From contig NZ_JABUXR010000006.1 of assembly GCF_014838745.1 (NCBI RefSeq), positions 1 to 64,000 of the forward strand: a DNA stretch of 64,000 nucleotides, written 5' to 3'. Source of the DNA: Limosilactobacillus urinaemulieris (GTDB taxonomy: Bacteria; Bacillota; Bacilli; Lactobacillales; Lactobacillaceae). Shown here piece by piece: positions 17,872 through 26,575 of this stretch. Under the pieces are notes generated by a model. That model did not search any database and had not been told where the DNA came from. It saw only the letters and a program-made list of their open reading frames with translations. The position numbers and the translations under genes are program-made. Numbering within the stretch: the stretch's first letter is position 1; the number at the start of each line of letters is the position of its first letter.

Positions 17872-20754
17872 ATGAAACATGGTGATAGTTTGTCAACAAC
17901 GAAAAAACGTCGACAGAAAGCAAAAAAGTCACGTGGACCAATATATTCGGTTGTTGATCTGGAAACGACCGGAACAAGTGTTAATCATGGTGACCGCATT
18001 ATCCAGATTGGCTGTGTACTTGTTCAAGATGGCGAGGTCATTAATCGCTTTGAAACAAAAATTAATCCGCGAGTAGTGGTTCCGCGGCAGATTACTCAAT
18101 TAACAGGAATTAAAAATAGTGACGTACGGAATGCACCGTTATTTGAAGATGTTGCTGGGACACTATACAGTCTCCTCAGTGGCACTGTTTTTGTGGCGCA
18201 TAATGTTAATTTTGATTTTCCGTTTTTGAATGCCGAGTTAGAACGTGCTGGTTACCCTCCGTTATCAATTAAGGCCATTGATACGGTAACGCTAAGTCAA
18301 ATATTAATGCCGACTGCAAAGAGCTATCGCTTGCGAGACTTGACAAGTTCATTATCAATTGAGCATGATCATCCTCACAGCGCGGTTTCTGATGCAGAAG
18401 CAACTGCTCATTTACTAGTGGACCTAATGAAGCAATTACGAGAGTTGCCGACACTAACGCTTGAAAAACTTGTTGAACTTAAATTAAACCTGCCTCAACA
18501 AACGACAATGATTTTGGAACAGGAGCTAGAACGGCGAGATGCTCATCCATTGCCATTAGCTGATAGTCTATATGTTAGTCACGGAATTGTTCTCCACAAG
18601 GTTCGTCCGGCAACAAGCTTAGGAGAGGCAACCAATGTCCGTTATCCATCAACAAAGCGGGCAAAGATTAAGCTGTATGGTGACTTACTGGAATTTCGTC
18701 CTACCCAATCAAAGATGATGAATAGTATTTATAATAACTATACTCATGATGAGCCTAAATCAATGATTGTGGAAGCTGGAACCGGAACAGGGAAGACATT
18801 AGGGTACCTTCTTCCCTTAGCCTATGCAGCGTATCCAGATAAGAAAATTGTTATCAGCACGGCAACTAATCTTTTGCAACAACAAATAGCGCAACGGACA
18901 ATGAAGCAATTGAATAAACTCCTACCATTTGAATTAAATGGAGTAGTAATTAAGGGGAATTCGCATTATCTTGATCTGGCTAAGTTTGTTCATTCATTAA
19001 GTATCGTTGAAGATTCTGACTATATTCAGTTAATTAAGGCAAAAATTCTTGTCTGGCTGCTAAAAACTACCAGTGGTGATCTTGACGAGTTAAACTTAAA
19101 TGCGCAACGTTCACCATATTTTGCTGAAATTCGTCACCAAGGTATTAAAACTCTGCGCGAAGATAATGAGTTTTATAAAGATGACTTCTTAATTCGTCGG
19201 CAAAAGCAATTACATACTGCAAATGTAATTATTACTAACCATGCCTACTTAGTTGCTCATGCGCAAGAATTAGGGGATGGCACTAGACGACCATACCTAG
19301 TGGTTGATGAGGCTCAGCACTTAAGCGAAAGTATTCTTCGTCGTTCACGGCAAACGCTTGATTTTCAAAATATTAGAACTGCGATCCATGTGTTGGAGAA
19401 CTTAGTTAGCGATAATCAGGAACGAAACCTTGCAAATATTTTTGAAGATCATGCGTTAGGGACATACAATGTTGAACTGTTGAGAGATGATTTGCGCTCG
19501 CTTAGTGAAGCCACTGATGCGTTTCAGCAGGCGTTGTATCGTCAATTTATGCTTAATGTTCAAGGTAATAATAGTAATGAATTAATTGAGCAGCCGTTGA
19601 ATAATCAGCAATTATTTTCGCTATTAACGCCAAGTAATAAACCAATCATGCAGCTTGAACAGGCATTAGCAAGTGTTCAGCTTCATTTTATGGCTCTCCG
19701 GCACCTTTTTGAACAGCAGGCTGACCGGTGGTTATTTAGTGATCGGTACTTAATGAGTCAGTTTCAGAGTCAGTGGATGGTTCTTGCTGATGCAGATAAC
19801 AAGCTTCACCAATTTATTGAAACCCTTGAGGAACGTGGTGAATCCGCTGCTTTCTGGCTCACCGTTCAGCAATCTACTGAGCACAGTTCAATGCGACTTA
19901 GTGGTGGTCTCTTGGCTGTTAATCACTTCTTAACAGAGAACGTTTATCCATACTTTGCTCAACCATTATTTGTTGGGGCAACGCTATTTACTTCCAGTCG
20001 TTCTAACTATTTGTATGAACAGTTGGATCTAGAAAAAGGACGCACATTGCAAAAGCGTTTTGCCTCACCGTTTAATTATGCAGAGCAGGCAGAATTGCTG
20101 GTTGCTAAAGATGCACCAATTCCGAATCAAACTAATAACGAGGAATACACTCGTTATTTAGCACAGACGATTTATCGATTATGTAAAAACAACCATTGCC
20201 AAACAATGATCCTTTTTAATTCGTTAGTAACAATTGAGCAGGTTTATAGTCAGCTTAAAGAAACAGACTTATTTGATCAGCGAGATATTTTGGCTCAAGG
20301 AATTACTGGCCGCCGTGAAAAATTATTAAAGCAGTTTGCAAGCGGAACAAGTTCGATCTTACTAGGCGCAGCTAGTTTTTGGGAAGGAATTGATCTCCCT
20401 AAATCATCCTTAGAACTACTGATTATAACCCGCTTGCCTTTTGATTCGCCAAATGAAATCATGACGCGTGCACATAATAATTTACTGAAACATGAGGGGA
20501 AAAATCCGTTCTACCATGCAGCTCTTCCTAAGGCAACCATGAGACTCCAACAGGGAATTGGCCGGTTATTACGAACGCCAAATGATTTTGGAGTAGGGAT
20601 TATCCTTGATTCGCGAATTAATACCCGGCGCTACGGAAGTTCAATGCTCAAGAACCTTCCTAAAGATTTGCCGATAAAGGAATTATCAACTACCGAGCTG
20701 GTAGAAAATGCCAAAAATTTTTTAAAAAAGCACCGGACAAATAACGAAAGGTAA
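17872..20754 (+). CDS. dinG: DinG-family exonuclease/helicase-like protein
   Basis: A 960-residue two-part protein. The N-terminus is a DnaQ-like 3'-5' exonuclease (SVVDLETTGTS for ExoI, HNVNFDFPFL for ExoII, HSAVSDAEATAHLL for ExoIII). The rest is an XPD/DinG-like helicase with Walker A EAGTGTGKTLGYLLPL (about residue 305), a DEAQH box (VVDEAQHL) and a motif VI-like QGIGRLLR. In Gram-positive DinG the iron-sulfur cysteines are missing, as here, and the characterised Staphylococcus protein acts as a nuclease rather than a helicase. The first ATG lacks a clear ribosome binding site; a TTG 18 bases later is an alternative. It heads dinG-tseB-dnaD, an order shared with Bacillus. Confidence 0.93.
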   Translation: MKHGDSLSTTKKRRQKAKKSRGPIYSVVDLETTGTSVNHGDRIIQIGCVLVQDGEVINRFETKINPRVVVPRQITQLTGIKNSDVRNAPLFEDVAGTLYSLLSGTVFVAHNVNFDFPFLNAELERAGYPPLSIKAIDTVTLSQILMPTAKSYRLRDLTSSLSIEHDHPHSAVSDAEATAHLLVDLMKQLRELPTLTLEKLVELKLNLPQQTTMILEQELERRDAHPLPLADSLYVSHGIVLHKVRPATSLGEATNVRYPSTKRAKIKLYGDLLEFRPTQSKMMNSIYNNYTHDEPKSMIVEAGTGTGKTLGYLLPLAYAAYPDKKIVISTATNLLQQQIAQRTMKQLNKLLPFELNGVVIKGNSHYLDLAKFVHSLSIVEDSDYIQLIKAKILVWLLKTTSGDLDELNLNAQRSPYFAEIRHQGIKTLREDNEFYKDDFLIRRQKQLHTANVIITNHAYLVAHAQELGDGTRRPYLVVDEAQHLSESILRRSRQTLDFQNIRTAIHVLENLVSDNQERNLANIFEDHALGTYNVELLRDDLRSLSEATDAFQQALYRQFMLNVQGNNSNELIEQPLNNQQLFSLLTPSNKPIMQLEQALASVQLHFMALRHLFEQQADRWLFSDRYLMSQFQSQWMVLADADNKLHQFIETLEERGESAAFWLTVQQSTEHSSMRLSGGLLAVNHFLTENVYPYFAQPLFVGATLFTSSRSNYLYEQLDLEKGRTLQKRFASPFNYAEQAELLVAKDAPIPNQTNNEEYTRYLAQTIYRLCKNNHCQTMILFNSLVTIEQVYSQLKETDLFDQRDILAQGITGRREKLLKQFASGTSSILLGAASFWEGIDLPKSSLELLIITRLPFDSPNEIMTRAHNNLLKHEGKNPFYHAALPKATMRLQQGIGRLLRTPNDFGVGIILDSRINTRRYGSSMLKNLPKDLPIKELSTTELVENAKNFLKKHRTNNER

Positions 20755-20764
20755 GAATTTCTGG

Positions 20765-20770
20765 TATAAT
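20765..20770 (+). promoter_or_regulatory. -10 box upstream of the tseB-like gene
   Basis: TGG-TATAAT (extended -10) lies immediately after dinG and 38 bp before the next start codon. Confidence 0.4.
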
Positions 20771-20807
20771 TTCTAAGATTAATAATTTTTTAAAGAGGGG
20801 AAGTTAC

Positions 20808-21326
20808 ATGCAAAGTCGTCACGAGGTCCAGCGTGATAAGCAACATCGTTCTACTGGACAAACGATTCGTAATCTTTTAATTGTCATTGTTGCAATTATT
20901 GTTATTGTGGGGATCTTTTACCTTATCAGTAACCAGCCACGTTCGGCAGCCAGACGACAAACCGTTTCAATTGCAAAAAAGTATGCCCACCTCAAGGAGC
21001 CAGGGAGCTTTTATATTTATAATCGGGAAAATACTTATTACACCATTGCTGGAAGAAATAACCAAAATCAACCGATTTTAGTGGTTGTTCCTCAGCATGG
21101 TGGTAATGTTCGGGTATTGAAACAGAGTAGTGGCTTAACAGCGCAGCAGGTAATCCAGCAAGTTCGGCAGGATCATCACCCGCAAAAAGTGTTAAAAGCT
21201 GCTCCAGGAGTCTTTAATGATAAAGTAGTTTGGGAAGTTACTTATCGTAACCACAAAGGACAATTATGCTATGATCTGATTAACTTCAAAACAGGGAAAG
21301 TTGTTCAGACAATTAATAATTTGTAG
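20808..21326 (+). CDS. TseB/YpmB-like cell-wall elongation regulator
   Basis: A 172-residue single-pass membrane protein: a polar N-terminal tail, one hydrophobic helix (about residues 25-46) and an extracytoplasmic PepSY-like domain typical of DUF5590/YpmB. B. subtilis YpmB (TseB) binds PBP2A and modulates elongation-type cell-wall synthesis. The dinG-ypmB-dnaD neighbourhood matches Bacillus, which supports the assignment more than sequence motifs do. It has an AGAGGGG ribosome binding site and its own likely promoter. Confidence 0.75.
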   Translation: MQSRHEVQRDKQHRSTGQTIRNLLIVIVAIIVIVGIFYLISNQPRSAARRQTVSIAKKYAHLKEPGSFYIYNRENTYYTIAGRNNQNQPILVVVPQHGGNVRVLKQSSGLTAQQVIQQVRQDHHPQKVLKAAPGVFNDKVVWEVTYRNHKGQLCYDLINFKTGKVVQTINNL

Positions 21327-21331
21327 TTCGT

Positions 21332-21376
21332 GAAGATAGGGGGACGATTTATTATCGTTACGCCCTTATCTTTTTT
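21332..21376 (+). terminator. Terminator-like hairpin between tseB-like gene and dnaD
   Basis: An imperfect stem (GATAGGGGG with CGCCCTTATC) is followed by TTTTTT. It may attenuate transcription into dnaD. Confidence 0.6.
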
Positions 21377-21401
21377 GGTTAATTTTTGTTAAGGGGGGTT
21401 C

Positions 21402-22121
21402 ATGATGACAGAAAATTCACTAGTCCAATACCTTAAAGCTGGAGAAACTTCTATCAGTAACATCCTCCTCCATCATTATCATGAATTGGGGATGTCAACG
21501 GCTCAACTGGTTGTATACCTCGAATTTAAGTCTTATCTTGATCGGGGCGTGATTGATCCTGACATTCGACAAATTGCCCAGCACCTGCAAACGGACGAGA
21601 ATCAAGTTTTTGATCTTCTTCACCAAATGATGAGCAATAAACTAGTAGTTCAGCAGATGCGTAAGTTGGATGATGGTAAGGAAGATGCCTTTTGGGATTT
21701 CACACCGCTGATAAATAAACTTAGTGCGTTTAACGAGCAGGAAGCTACTGAACAAGTTAATGCTAATACCGGAAATCAGCGAAAAGAAACGTTCAACAAA
21801 ATTGAGGCAGAAGTCGGTCGACCGTTGTCACCAATGGAAATGCAGATTGTCAATGATTGGATTGATCGTGATCATTACAAAGCTGCGATTATTGATCTTG
21901 CACTGAGACAAGCGGTAATGAATAATGCACTAAGTCTTCAGTATATGGATCGCATCTTAAGAAACTGGTCCAGACAAGGACTGAAGTCGGCTCATGATAT
22001 TCGAGAGCATGAACGTCAATTTGAAGAACGAAAGTCAAATTATTCACACCAGGATGCCAGAAAAATTCAGGGTCCTAAGATTCCAATTTTTAATCTTAAC
22101 TCGCAAACAAAAAAGAATTAA
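21402..22121 (+). CDS. dnaD: DNA replication initiation protein DnaD
   Basis: Primosomal protein that loads the replicative helicase with DnaB and DnaI. The 239-residue product has an N-terminal winged-helix DDBH1 domain (about 1-100) and a C-terminal DDBH2 domain with the characteristic EAEVGRPLSPMEMQIVNDWI and YMDRILRNWSRQGLKSAHDI. In Bacillus and most lactobacilli dnaD is followed by nth; here an EamA transporter follows. Two adjacent ATGs could serve as start, behind AAGGGGGG. Confidence 0.92.
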   Translation: MMTENSLVQYLKAGETSISNILLHHYHELGMSTAQLVVYLEFKSYLDRGVIDPDIRQIAQHLQTDENQVFDLLHQMMSNKLVVQQMRKLDDGKEDAFWDFTPLINKLSAFNEQEATEQVNANTGNQRKETFNKIEAEVGRPLSPMEMQIVNDWIDRDHYKAAIIDLALRQAVMNNALSLQYMDRILRNWSRQGLKSAHDIREHERQFEERKSNYSHQDARKIQGPKIPIFNLNSQTKKN

Positions 22122-22143
22122 TTTAAAGGAAGAAGGGTGCTTT

Positions 22144-23076
22144 ATGGCGCAAAGAACAAATAATCCGGTAATGAAGGGGATTATCATTGCTGCAGCTGCA
22201 TCAGTAATGTGGGGAATTTCAGGAACGACACTTCAGCTAATCTCCCAAAACCTTGCAATCCCGGCAGCGTGGATGCTTTCTATTCGAACATTTTCTGCGG
22301 GAATTATCTTACTTGTAATTAGTGGGTTTATGTACGGCAAAAAAACCTTCAATGTGTTTAAACGACGTGATACAACAATTTCTGTTCTGTCTTATGCTGT
22401 TTTTGGGTTGATGGCTAATTTATTGACCTTTTACTACGCTATTCAAAAGGGAAATGCTTCAGCGGCAACAATTCTGCAATATTTATCACCATTATTCATT
22501 GTGCTTGGTGGTGTGATATTTAAACGTCAACACCCATTTAGAAGCGACCTGCTTGCGTTTGTTTTAGCCCTTTTAGGGGTTTTCTTTGCTTTAACCAAAG
22601 GAAATTTTACCCAGCTAGACATTCCGATTGATTCACTATTATGGGGTCTTGGTTCAGGAATTACTGCAGCCCTATATGTTGTCTTACCTCAAAAAGCCGC
22701 TGATTCAAATCCGCCAATTGTTGTGTTGGGGTGGGGAACTATTATCGCAAGTATCCTGTTTAATATTTACCGACCATTTTGGGTTAATCCGCCACAGATT
22801 AGCGGTGAGTTAGTTGCCGCCGTTGCGACTGTTGTGCTTTTTGGAACAATTTTACCGTTTAGCTTACTAATGGTTGCCACTCGATATGCTCCTTCCGATG
22901 TTGTAAGCATTATGGATGCTTTACAGCCAATTACCACCTCGTTATTAAGTGTGATTTTCTTTAATCTTCACTTAACCTTAATTGAAATAATTGGGATTGC
23001 TCTTGTTATTATTGCTGTTTACATCTTGCAAGATGGTCGGCGAAAAGCACTTACTGAAAATGATCTTCACTATTAA
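22144..23076 (+). CDS. EamA/DMT-family transporter
   Basis: A 310-residue integral membrane protein with ten hydrophobic segments arranged as two EamA repeats (first beginning AAAASVMWGISGTTLQL, second around LLWGLGSGITAALYVVLP). The family exports or imports small metabolites and amino acids; the substrate is unknown. The start at ATG 22144 follows AAGGAAGAAGG, 22 bp after dnaD, so it is probably on the dnaD transcript. Confidence 0.88.
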   Translation: MAQRTNNPVMKGIIIAAAASVMWGISGTTLQLISQNLAIPAAWMLSIRTFSAGIILLVISGFMYGKKTFNVFKRRDTTISVLSYAVFGLMANLLTFYYAIQKGNASAATILQYLSPLFIVLGGVIFKRQHPFRSDLLAFVLALLGVFFALTKGNFTQLDIPIDSLLWGLGSGITAALYVVLPQKAADSNPPIVVLGWGTIIASILFNIYRPFWVNPPQISGELVAAVATVVLFGTILPFSLLMVATRYAPSDVVSIMDALQPITTSLLSVIFFNLHLTLIEIIGIALVIIAVYILQDGRRKALTENDLHY

Positions 23077-23110
23077 ATTAAAATTATCTAAGAATAATTA
23101 AAATTTAATG

Positions 23111-23139
23111 TTGACAAAAAGTAAGAAAGTTTGTATATT
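23111..23139 (+). promoter_or_regulatory. Strong promoter of the Cys-leader operon
   Basis: A perfect -35 TTGACA (23111-23116) is followed by a 17-nt spacer and -10 TATATT (23134-23139). Transcription would start near 23147, giving a leader of about 230 nt before the first structural gene. Confidence 0.85.
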
Positions 23140-23173
23140 AAAATCATTAGTTATTTGGAAAGGAGAAGGACTC

Positions 23174-23266
23174 ATGTTAGTTAACCGTTTATTTAATTTT
23201 AATTGTTGTCAAACTTCAAAAGTTAATGGACATTCTGACATGAGTTCAGTTGGCCATTCTTTTTGA
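23174..23266 (+). CDS. 30-residue leader peptide with tandem Cys codons
   Basis: A short ORF with a strong ribosome binding site (AAGGAGAAGG) directly downstream of a near-consensus promoter. It begins MLVNRLFNFNCCQ, with two adjacent TGT codons at positions 11-12, and ends DMSSVGHSF-stop. It is too short and polar to be a membrane or secreted protein. Placed before a terminator and an amino acid transport operon, it reads as a regulatory leader peptide sensing cysteinyl-tRNA supply. I know of no named family for it. Confidence 0.65.
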   Translation: MLVNRLFNFNCCQTSKVNGHSDMSSVGHSF

Positions 23267-23350
23267 GGTTGATTAAATCTTAAAAGGGGCGGCTGCTCCG
23301 CAATAAGTGGTAAAAGCTACTAATCATGTCAGTGATTAGTAGCTTTTTTT
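23225..23350 (+). promoter_or_regulatory. Transcription attenuator with alternative pairings
   Basis: The terminator has 12-bp perfect arms (23315-23326 and 23333-23344), the six-base loop TGTCAG, and a run of seven T. Its loop and upper stem, TCATGTCAG (23324-23332), are an exact 9-nt complement of CTGACATGA (23235-23243) inside the leader ORF. That segment can instead be held in a local leader hairpin (AATGG 23225-23229 with CCATT 23254-23258, plus CTGA with TCAG). A ribosome stalled at the tandem Cys codons would reach roughly to 23224, free the segment and allow readthrough. A small GCGG-CTGCT-CCGC hairpin lies at 23289-23301. Confidence 0.6.
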
Positions 23351-23381
23351 GTACGCTGAATTAAAGAAAAGAGTGATGATA

Positions 23382-24398
23382 ATGACATTAGCACGTAAAG
23401 AAGTAATTGCAGCCTTAAACAATCAAGAAACTGGTAAAATCCCAATTTCTTTTTGGCGCCACTTCGCAGTAGATGAGTTTACGAATGTTTTTCAAGAGCC
23501 AGCAATCCTCCAAACAAACTTAAGAGGCCACCAAAAATACTATGATGCAGTAGATGTTGACTTTGCTAAGACAATGTTAGATGGCTATTTTGCTTACCCG
23601 TTTCGTGGAGTTGATAACCCACGGAGTCTAGCTAATCTTCAAAGACTTCAGCCACTAAATCAGAATGATCCGTGGATTACCGGTCAGGTTAAACTTGCTC
23701 AACGACAACAGCAAATTGCGGGAGATCGGCCAACCTTTATTACGATGTTTTCCCCAATGCTTCTTTTTAAGTGGGCGTTAATTAAACATTATGCGGAACC
23801 ACTTTTGTTAGCAGAACAGCGATTTACGGATCTTTATAAACAGGATCCATCACTAATCTTGCAGGTCCTGGAAGTAATTGCTGACGATCAAATCAAAGTT
23901 GCCCAAGCAATAATGACTAACACTAAGGTTGACGGTATTTATTACAGTACCCAGTCAATTCAAGATTCACGTTTACGTGATGACACCCAGTTTTTTAAGC
24001 AAGTAATGGAGCCGATTGATCTTAAGGTTCAAGAGGGAATTAACCAAGTGTTACGGTTGAATATCCTTCATATCTGTGGCTTTGCTGGTGCAACTAATCA
24101 TCTTGAATGGTTCACTAATTATCCGTTGCAGGTTATTAACTGGGCAACAGAAATTGATGGTTATTCGTTAAGTGAGGGGAAACAGTTATTTGGTGATCGG
24201 CCAGTAATGGGTGGTTTTGATAACAGTACAAACGGAATCCTTTACCGGGGAACCAAGGAGCAAATTCAAACAGAGGTCAAAAGGTTAATTGATGAAGCTG
24301 GTCACCGGGGAATTATTTTGGGAGCTGACTGCACGGTCCCTCGTGATATTTCTTACGAACGACTAACTTGGGCGATTGAAGCAGCTCACCAGAACTAG
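23382..24398 (+). CDS. UROD-family zinc methyltransferase-like protein
   Basis: A cytosolic protein of about 338 residues with the uroporphyrinogen-decarboxylase (PF01208-type) fold. It has the HxC motif (LHICGFAG) and a later Cys (GADCTVP). These are the zinc ligands of the MtaA/MtbA methylcobamide:thiol methyltransferase branch and are absent from true HemE. They are also the only two cysteines in the protein. I infer methyl transfer to or from a thiol, not heme synthesis; partner and substrate are unknown. The start is ATG 23382 (MTLARKEV), with ATG 23376 in frame as an alternative. It is the first gene after the attenuator and ends just before the ABC transporter ATPase gene. Confidence 0.75.
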   Translation: MTLARKEVIAALNNQETGKIPISFWRHFAVDEFTNVFQEPAILQTNLRGHQKYYDAVDVDFAKTMLDGYFAYPFRGVDNPRSLANLQRLQPLNQNDPWITGQVKLAQRQQQIAGDRPTFITMFSPMLLFKWALIKHYAEPLLLAEQRFTDLYKQDPSLILQVLEVIADDQIKVAQAIMTNTKVDGIYYSTQSIQDSRLRDDTQFFKQVMEPIDLKVQEGINQVLRLNILHICGFAGATNHLEWFTNYPLQVINWATEIDGYSLSEGKQLFGDRPVMGGFDNSTNGILYRGTKEQIQTEVKRLIDEAGHRGIILGADCTVPRDISYERLTWAIEAAHQN

Positions 24399-24411
24399 GA
24401 GGTTATCGGGG

Positions 24412-25155
24412 ATGTTATTAAAAATAACAGATTTGAAAAAGCAGTTTCATGGTCAGCAAATTTTAAACGGGATTGACCTTTCAATTGCCAAGGGCGAAGT
24501 GGTGGTTATTATTGGCCCTTCTGGTTCAGGAAAGACAACCCTGTTGAGAAATTTAAATTTCCTCGAACAAGCTGATAGCGGCTTAATGGAATTTGCTGGA
24601 GAAAAAATCAACCTGGCTCAAGCAACTAAGCCAGAAATTCAAATGGTTCGTCGAAAAACAGCAATGGTATTTCAAAATTATAACCTTTTTAAGAATAAAA
24701 CAGCCCAAGAGAATATTGCTGAGGGATTAATTTATGGTCATGGTGAGAATGCTAAGACGGCAAACCAAAAAGCAGTCCAAGCATTGAAAAATTTGGGCTT
24801 GGATAAACGAAAAGATTATTATCCTTCGCAACTATCAGGTGGTCAACAGCAAAGAATCGGAATTGCTCGGGCAACAGTCCTTAATCCAGAAATCATATTG
24901 TTTGATGAACCGACTAGTGCCCTCGATCCCGAGTTAGTAGGAACGGTTTTAAAAGATATTCAGCAGTTGGCTGAACAAGGCCAAACAATGATCGTTGTTA
25001 CTCACCAGATGTGGTTTGCCCGAAACGTCGCTAGTCGAGTGTTATTCTTTGCTGATGGCGAGATCATTGAATCAGGAACGCCTGCGCAAATCTTCGAACA
25101 CCCACGAGAACAAAGAACTAAACAATTCCTAAATGCTCTGGTAGATAATTATTAG
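24412..25155 (+). CDS. Polar amino acid ABC transporter, ATP-binding protein
   Basis: A 247-residue ATPase with Walker A GPSGSGKTT (about residues 32-40), Q-loop, signature LSGGQQQR, Walker [14 protein letters not shown] and the switch His in VVTHQMWFA. It belongs to the GlnQ/TcyC/TcyN group that energises amino acid importers. AGGAGG ends nine bases before the chosen ATG. No cysteines are present. The Cys-codon leader and the zinc thiol methyltransferase gene suggest a sulfur compound (cystine or similar) as substrate; this is inference. Confidence 0.9.
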   Translation: MLLKITDLKKQFHGQQILNGIDLSIAKGEVVVIIGPSGSGKTTLLRNLNFLEQADSGLMEFAGEKINLAQATKPEIQMVRRKTAMVFQNYNLFKNKTAQENIAEGLIYGHGENAKTANQKAVQALKNLGLDKRKDYYPSQLSGGQQQRIGIARATVLNPEIILFDEPTSALDPELVGTVLKDIQQLAEQGQTMIVVTHQMWFARNVASRVLFFADGEIIESGTPAQIFEHPREQRTKQFLNALVDNY

Positions 25156-25172
25156 GAATGGGAGGCAGATTA

Positions 25173-25841
25173 ATGAACAATCGGAAAATTATTGAGATTA
25201 TTTGGCGAGGCTTCCCGAATACGATTGAGCTACTAGTCTTTTCTTTTATTTTTGCAACTCTTCTGGGGTTGCTCTTAACCTGGATTGACTTGCGTAAAAG
25301 TAGGGTAGCTCGAGGAATTGCAGTGGTATACCTGAATTTGATTCGTGGAACGCCGCCGTTGCTAATGTTATTACTTGCTTACTATGGGTTACCGGTCTTA
25401 CTTAAGACGATCGGGATCGATATTGACCATTGGACAAGGTTAATGTTTGGAATCCTTGGCCTTTCCTTAGGTTGGAGTGGTTATTTAGCTGAAGCGTTTC
25501 GGTCAGCTTATTTTTCAGTAGATGTAGGCCAAATCGAAGCCGGTCGTTCTGTAGGAATGAAAGATCAAACCACCTTTTGGCAAATTATTTTGCCTCAAGC
25601 AGCAATGATTGCTTTACCTAATATTGAAAATTTGGTAGTGGGACTGGTTAAGGCGACTTCATTAGTTTATGTTATTGGTTTATATGATATGTATAATCAG
25701 GCGTCTAATCTTTCAAACCAAACTGCCGGCTTACACCAATTACAAATATTTGTTCTTTTAGCGTTAAGCTATTGGGGATTGGTATTAGTAATTGAGGCCA
25801 TGTTTCGTTTTATCAGACGACGTTACCAGTGGCTAGCTTAG
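25173..25841 (+). CDS. Polar amino acid ABC transporter permease (first)
   Basis: A 222-residue membrane protein with about five spans and the HisM-type N-terminal region (FPNTIELLVFSFIF). Conserved elements include IRGTPPLLMLL and the EAA-like cytoplasmic loop (VGQIEAGRSVGMKDQTTFWQIILPQA) that docks on the ATPase. The start at ATG 25173 follows GGGAGG. It lacks cysteines. It pairs with the following permease as a heterodimer. Confidence 0.9.
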   Translation: MNNRKIIEIIWRGFPNTIELLVFSFIFATLLGLLLTWIDLRKSRVARGIAVVYLNLIRGTPPLLMLLLAYYGLPVLLKTIGIDIDHWTRLMFGILGLSLGWSGYLAEAFRSAYFSVDVGQIEAGRSVGMKDQTTFWQIILPQAAMIALPNIENLVVGLVKATSLVYVIGLYDMYNQASNLSNQTAGLHQLQIFVLLALSYWGLVLVIEAMFRFIRRRYQWLA

Positions 25842-25856
25842 GAAGGATGTGATTAT

Positions 25857-26555
25857 GTGTTTGATCTGAATTTTGCTAGGGATTCATTTAATCAAATTCT
25901 GGCAGCAATACCACTAACGCTAATTGTAGCTTTAGTTGCAACTATTATTGGACTAGTTCTAGCAATTTTAGTAGTAATTGCCAGAGAAAAGCGAATCCCG
26001 TTCCTTTCTCAATTTTTAGCGGTATTAGTGTCATTTATTCGGGGAACACCAATTTTAGTTCAATTATATGTTGTTTATTATGGACTACCTCAATTATTAG
26101 TATTGATGAATAAATGGGGCTGGAACACGAATCCAAATGGTTTACCAGCAATTATCATTGCCTTTTCTGCTTATGGTTTAAATGCAATGGCTAACCTGTC
26201 AGAGAGCATCCGGGCAGCATATCATTCGGTTGACTTTGGACAATCCGAGGCCGCCCTATCGATTGGAATGACCCCTTTTCGAGCAATGACTCAAATTGTA
26301 ATTCCCCAGTTAATTATTAATTTAATTCCTAATTTTACGAATATCTTCCTTGATTTAGTCAAAGATACAGCATTGATCTACAATATTGGCTTGGTCGAGA
26401 TTATGGGGCAGGCAAATATTGTTTCATCAATTGGATTTAAGTACCTGGAGACTTACACTGATGCATTGATTATTTACATTATTATTTGCTGGATCTTTGC
26501 TCAATTATTTAGGTTAGTTGAAAAGAAGTTACGACAGCGATATTTCGTTGTATAG
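25857..26555 (+). CDS. Polar amino acid ABC transporter permease (second)
   Basis: A 232-residue membrane protein of the same HisMQ family (PLTLIVALVATIIG, FIRGTPILVQLYVVYYG). The EAA loop reads VDFGQSEAALSIGMTPFRAMTQIVIPQ. It starts with GTG at 25857, 15 bp after the first permease; the ATG two bases earlier is out of frame and closes at once. It has a single Cys near the C-terminus. Confidence 0.9.
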   Translation: MFDLNFARDSFNQILAAIPLTLIVALVATIIGLVLAILVVIAREKRIPFLSQFLAVLVSFIRGTPILVQLYVVYYGLPQLLVLMNKWGWNTNPNGLPAIIIAFSAYGLNAMANLSESIRAAYHSVDFGQSEAALSIGMTPFRAMTQIVIPQLIINLIPNFTNIFLDLVKDTALIYNIGLVEIMGQANIVSSIGFKYLETYTDALIIYIIICWIFAQLFRLVEKKLRQRYFVV

Positions 26556-26575
26556 ACAAAGAGAGGTTATTTATT

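Noticed and set aside
23382-24398. Heme biosynthesis gene (hemE) from the UROD fold
   Set aside because: The HxC...C zinc motif, the operon context with an amino acid importer and the lack of other heme genes argue for a methyltransferase relative.
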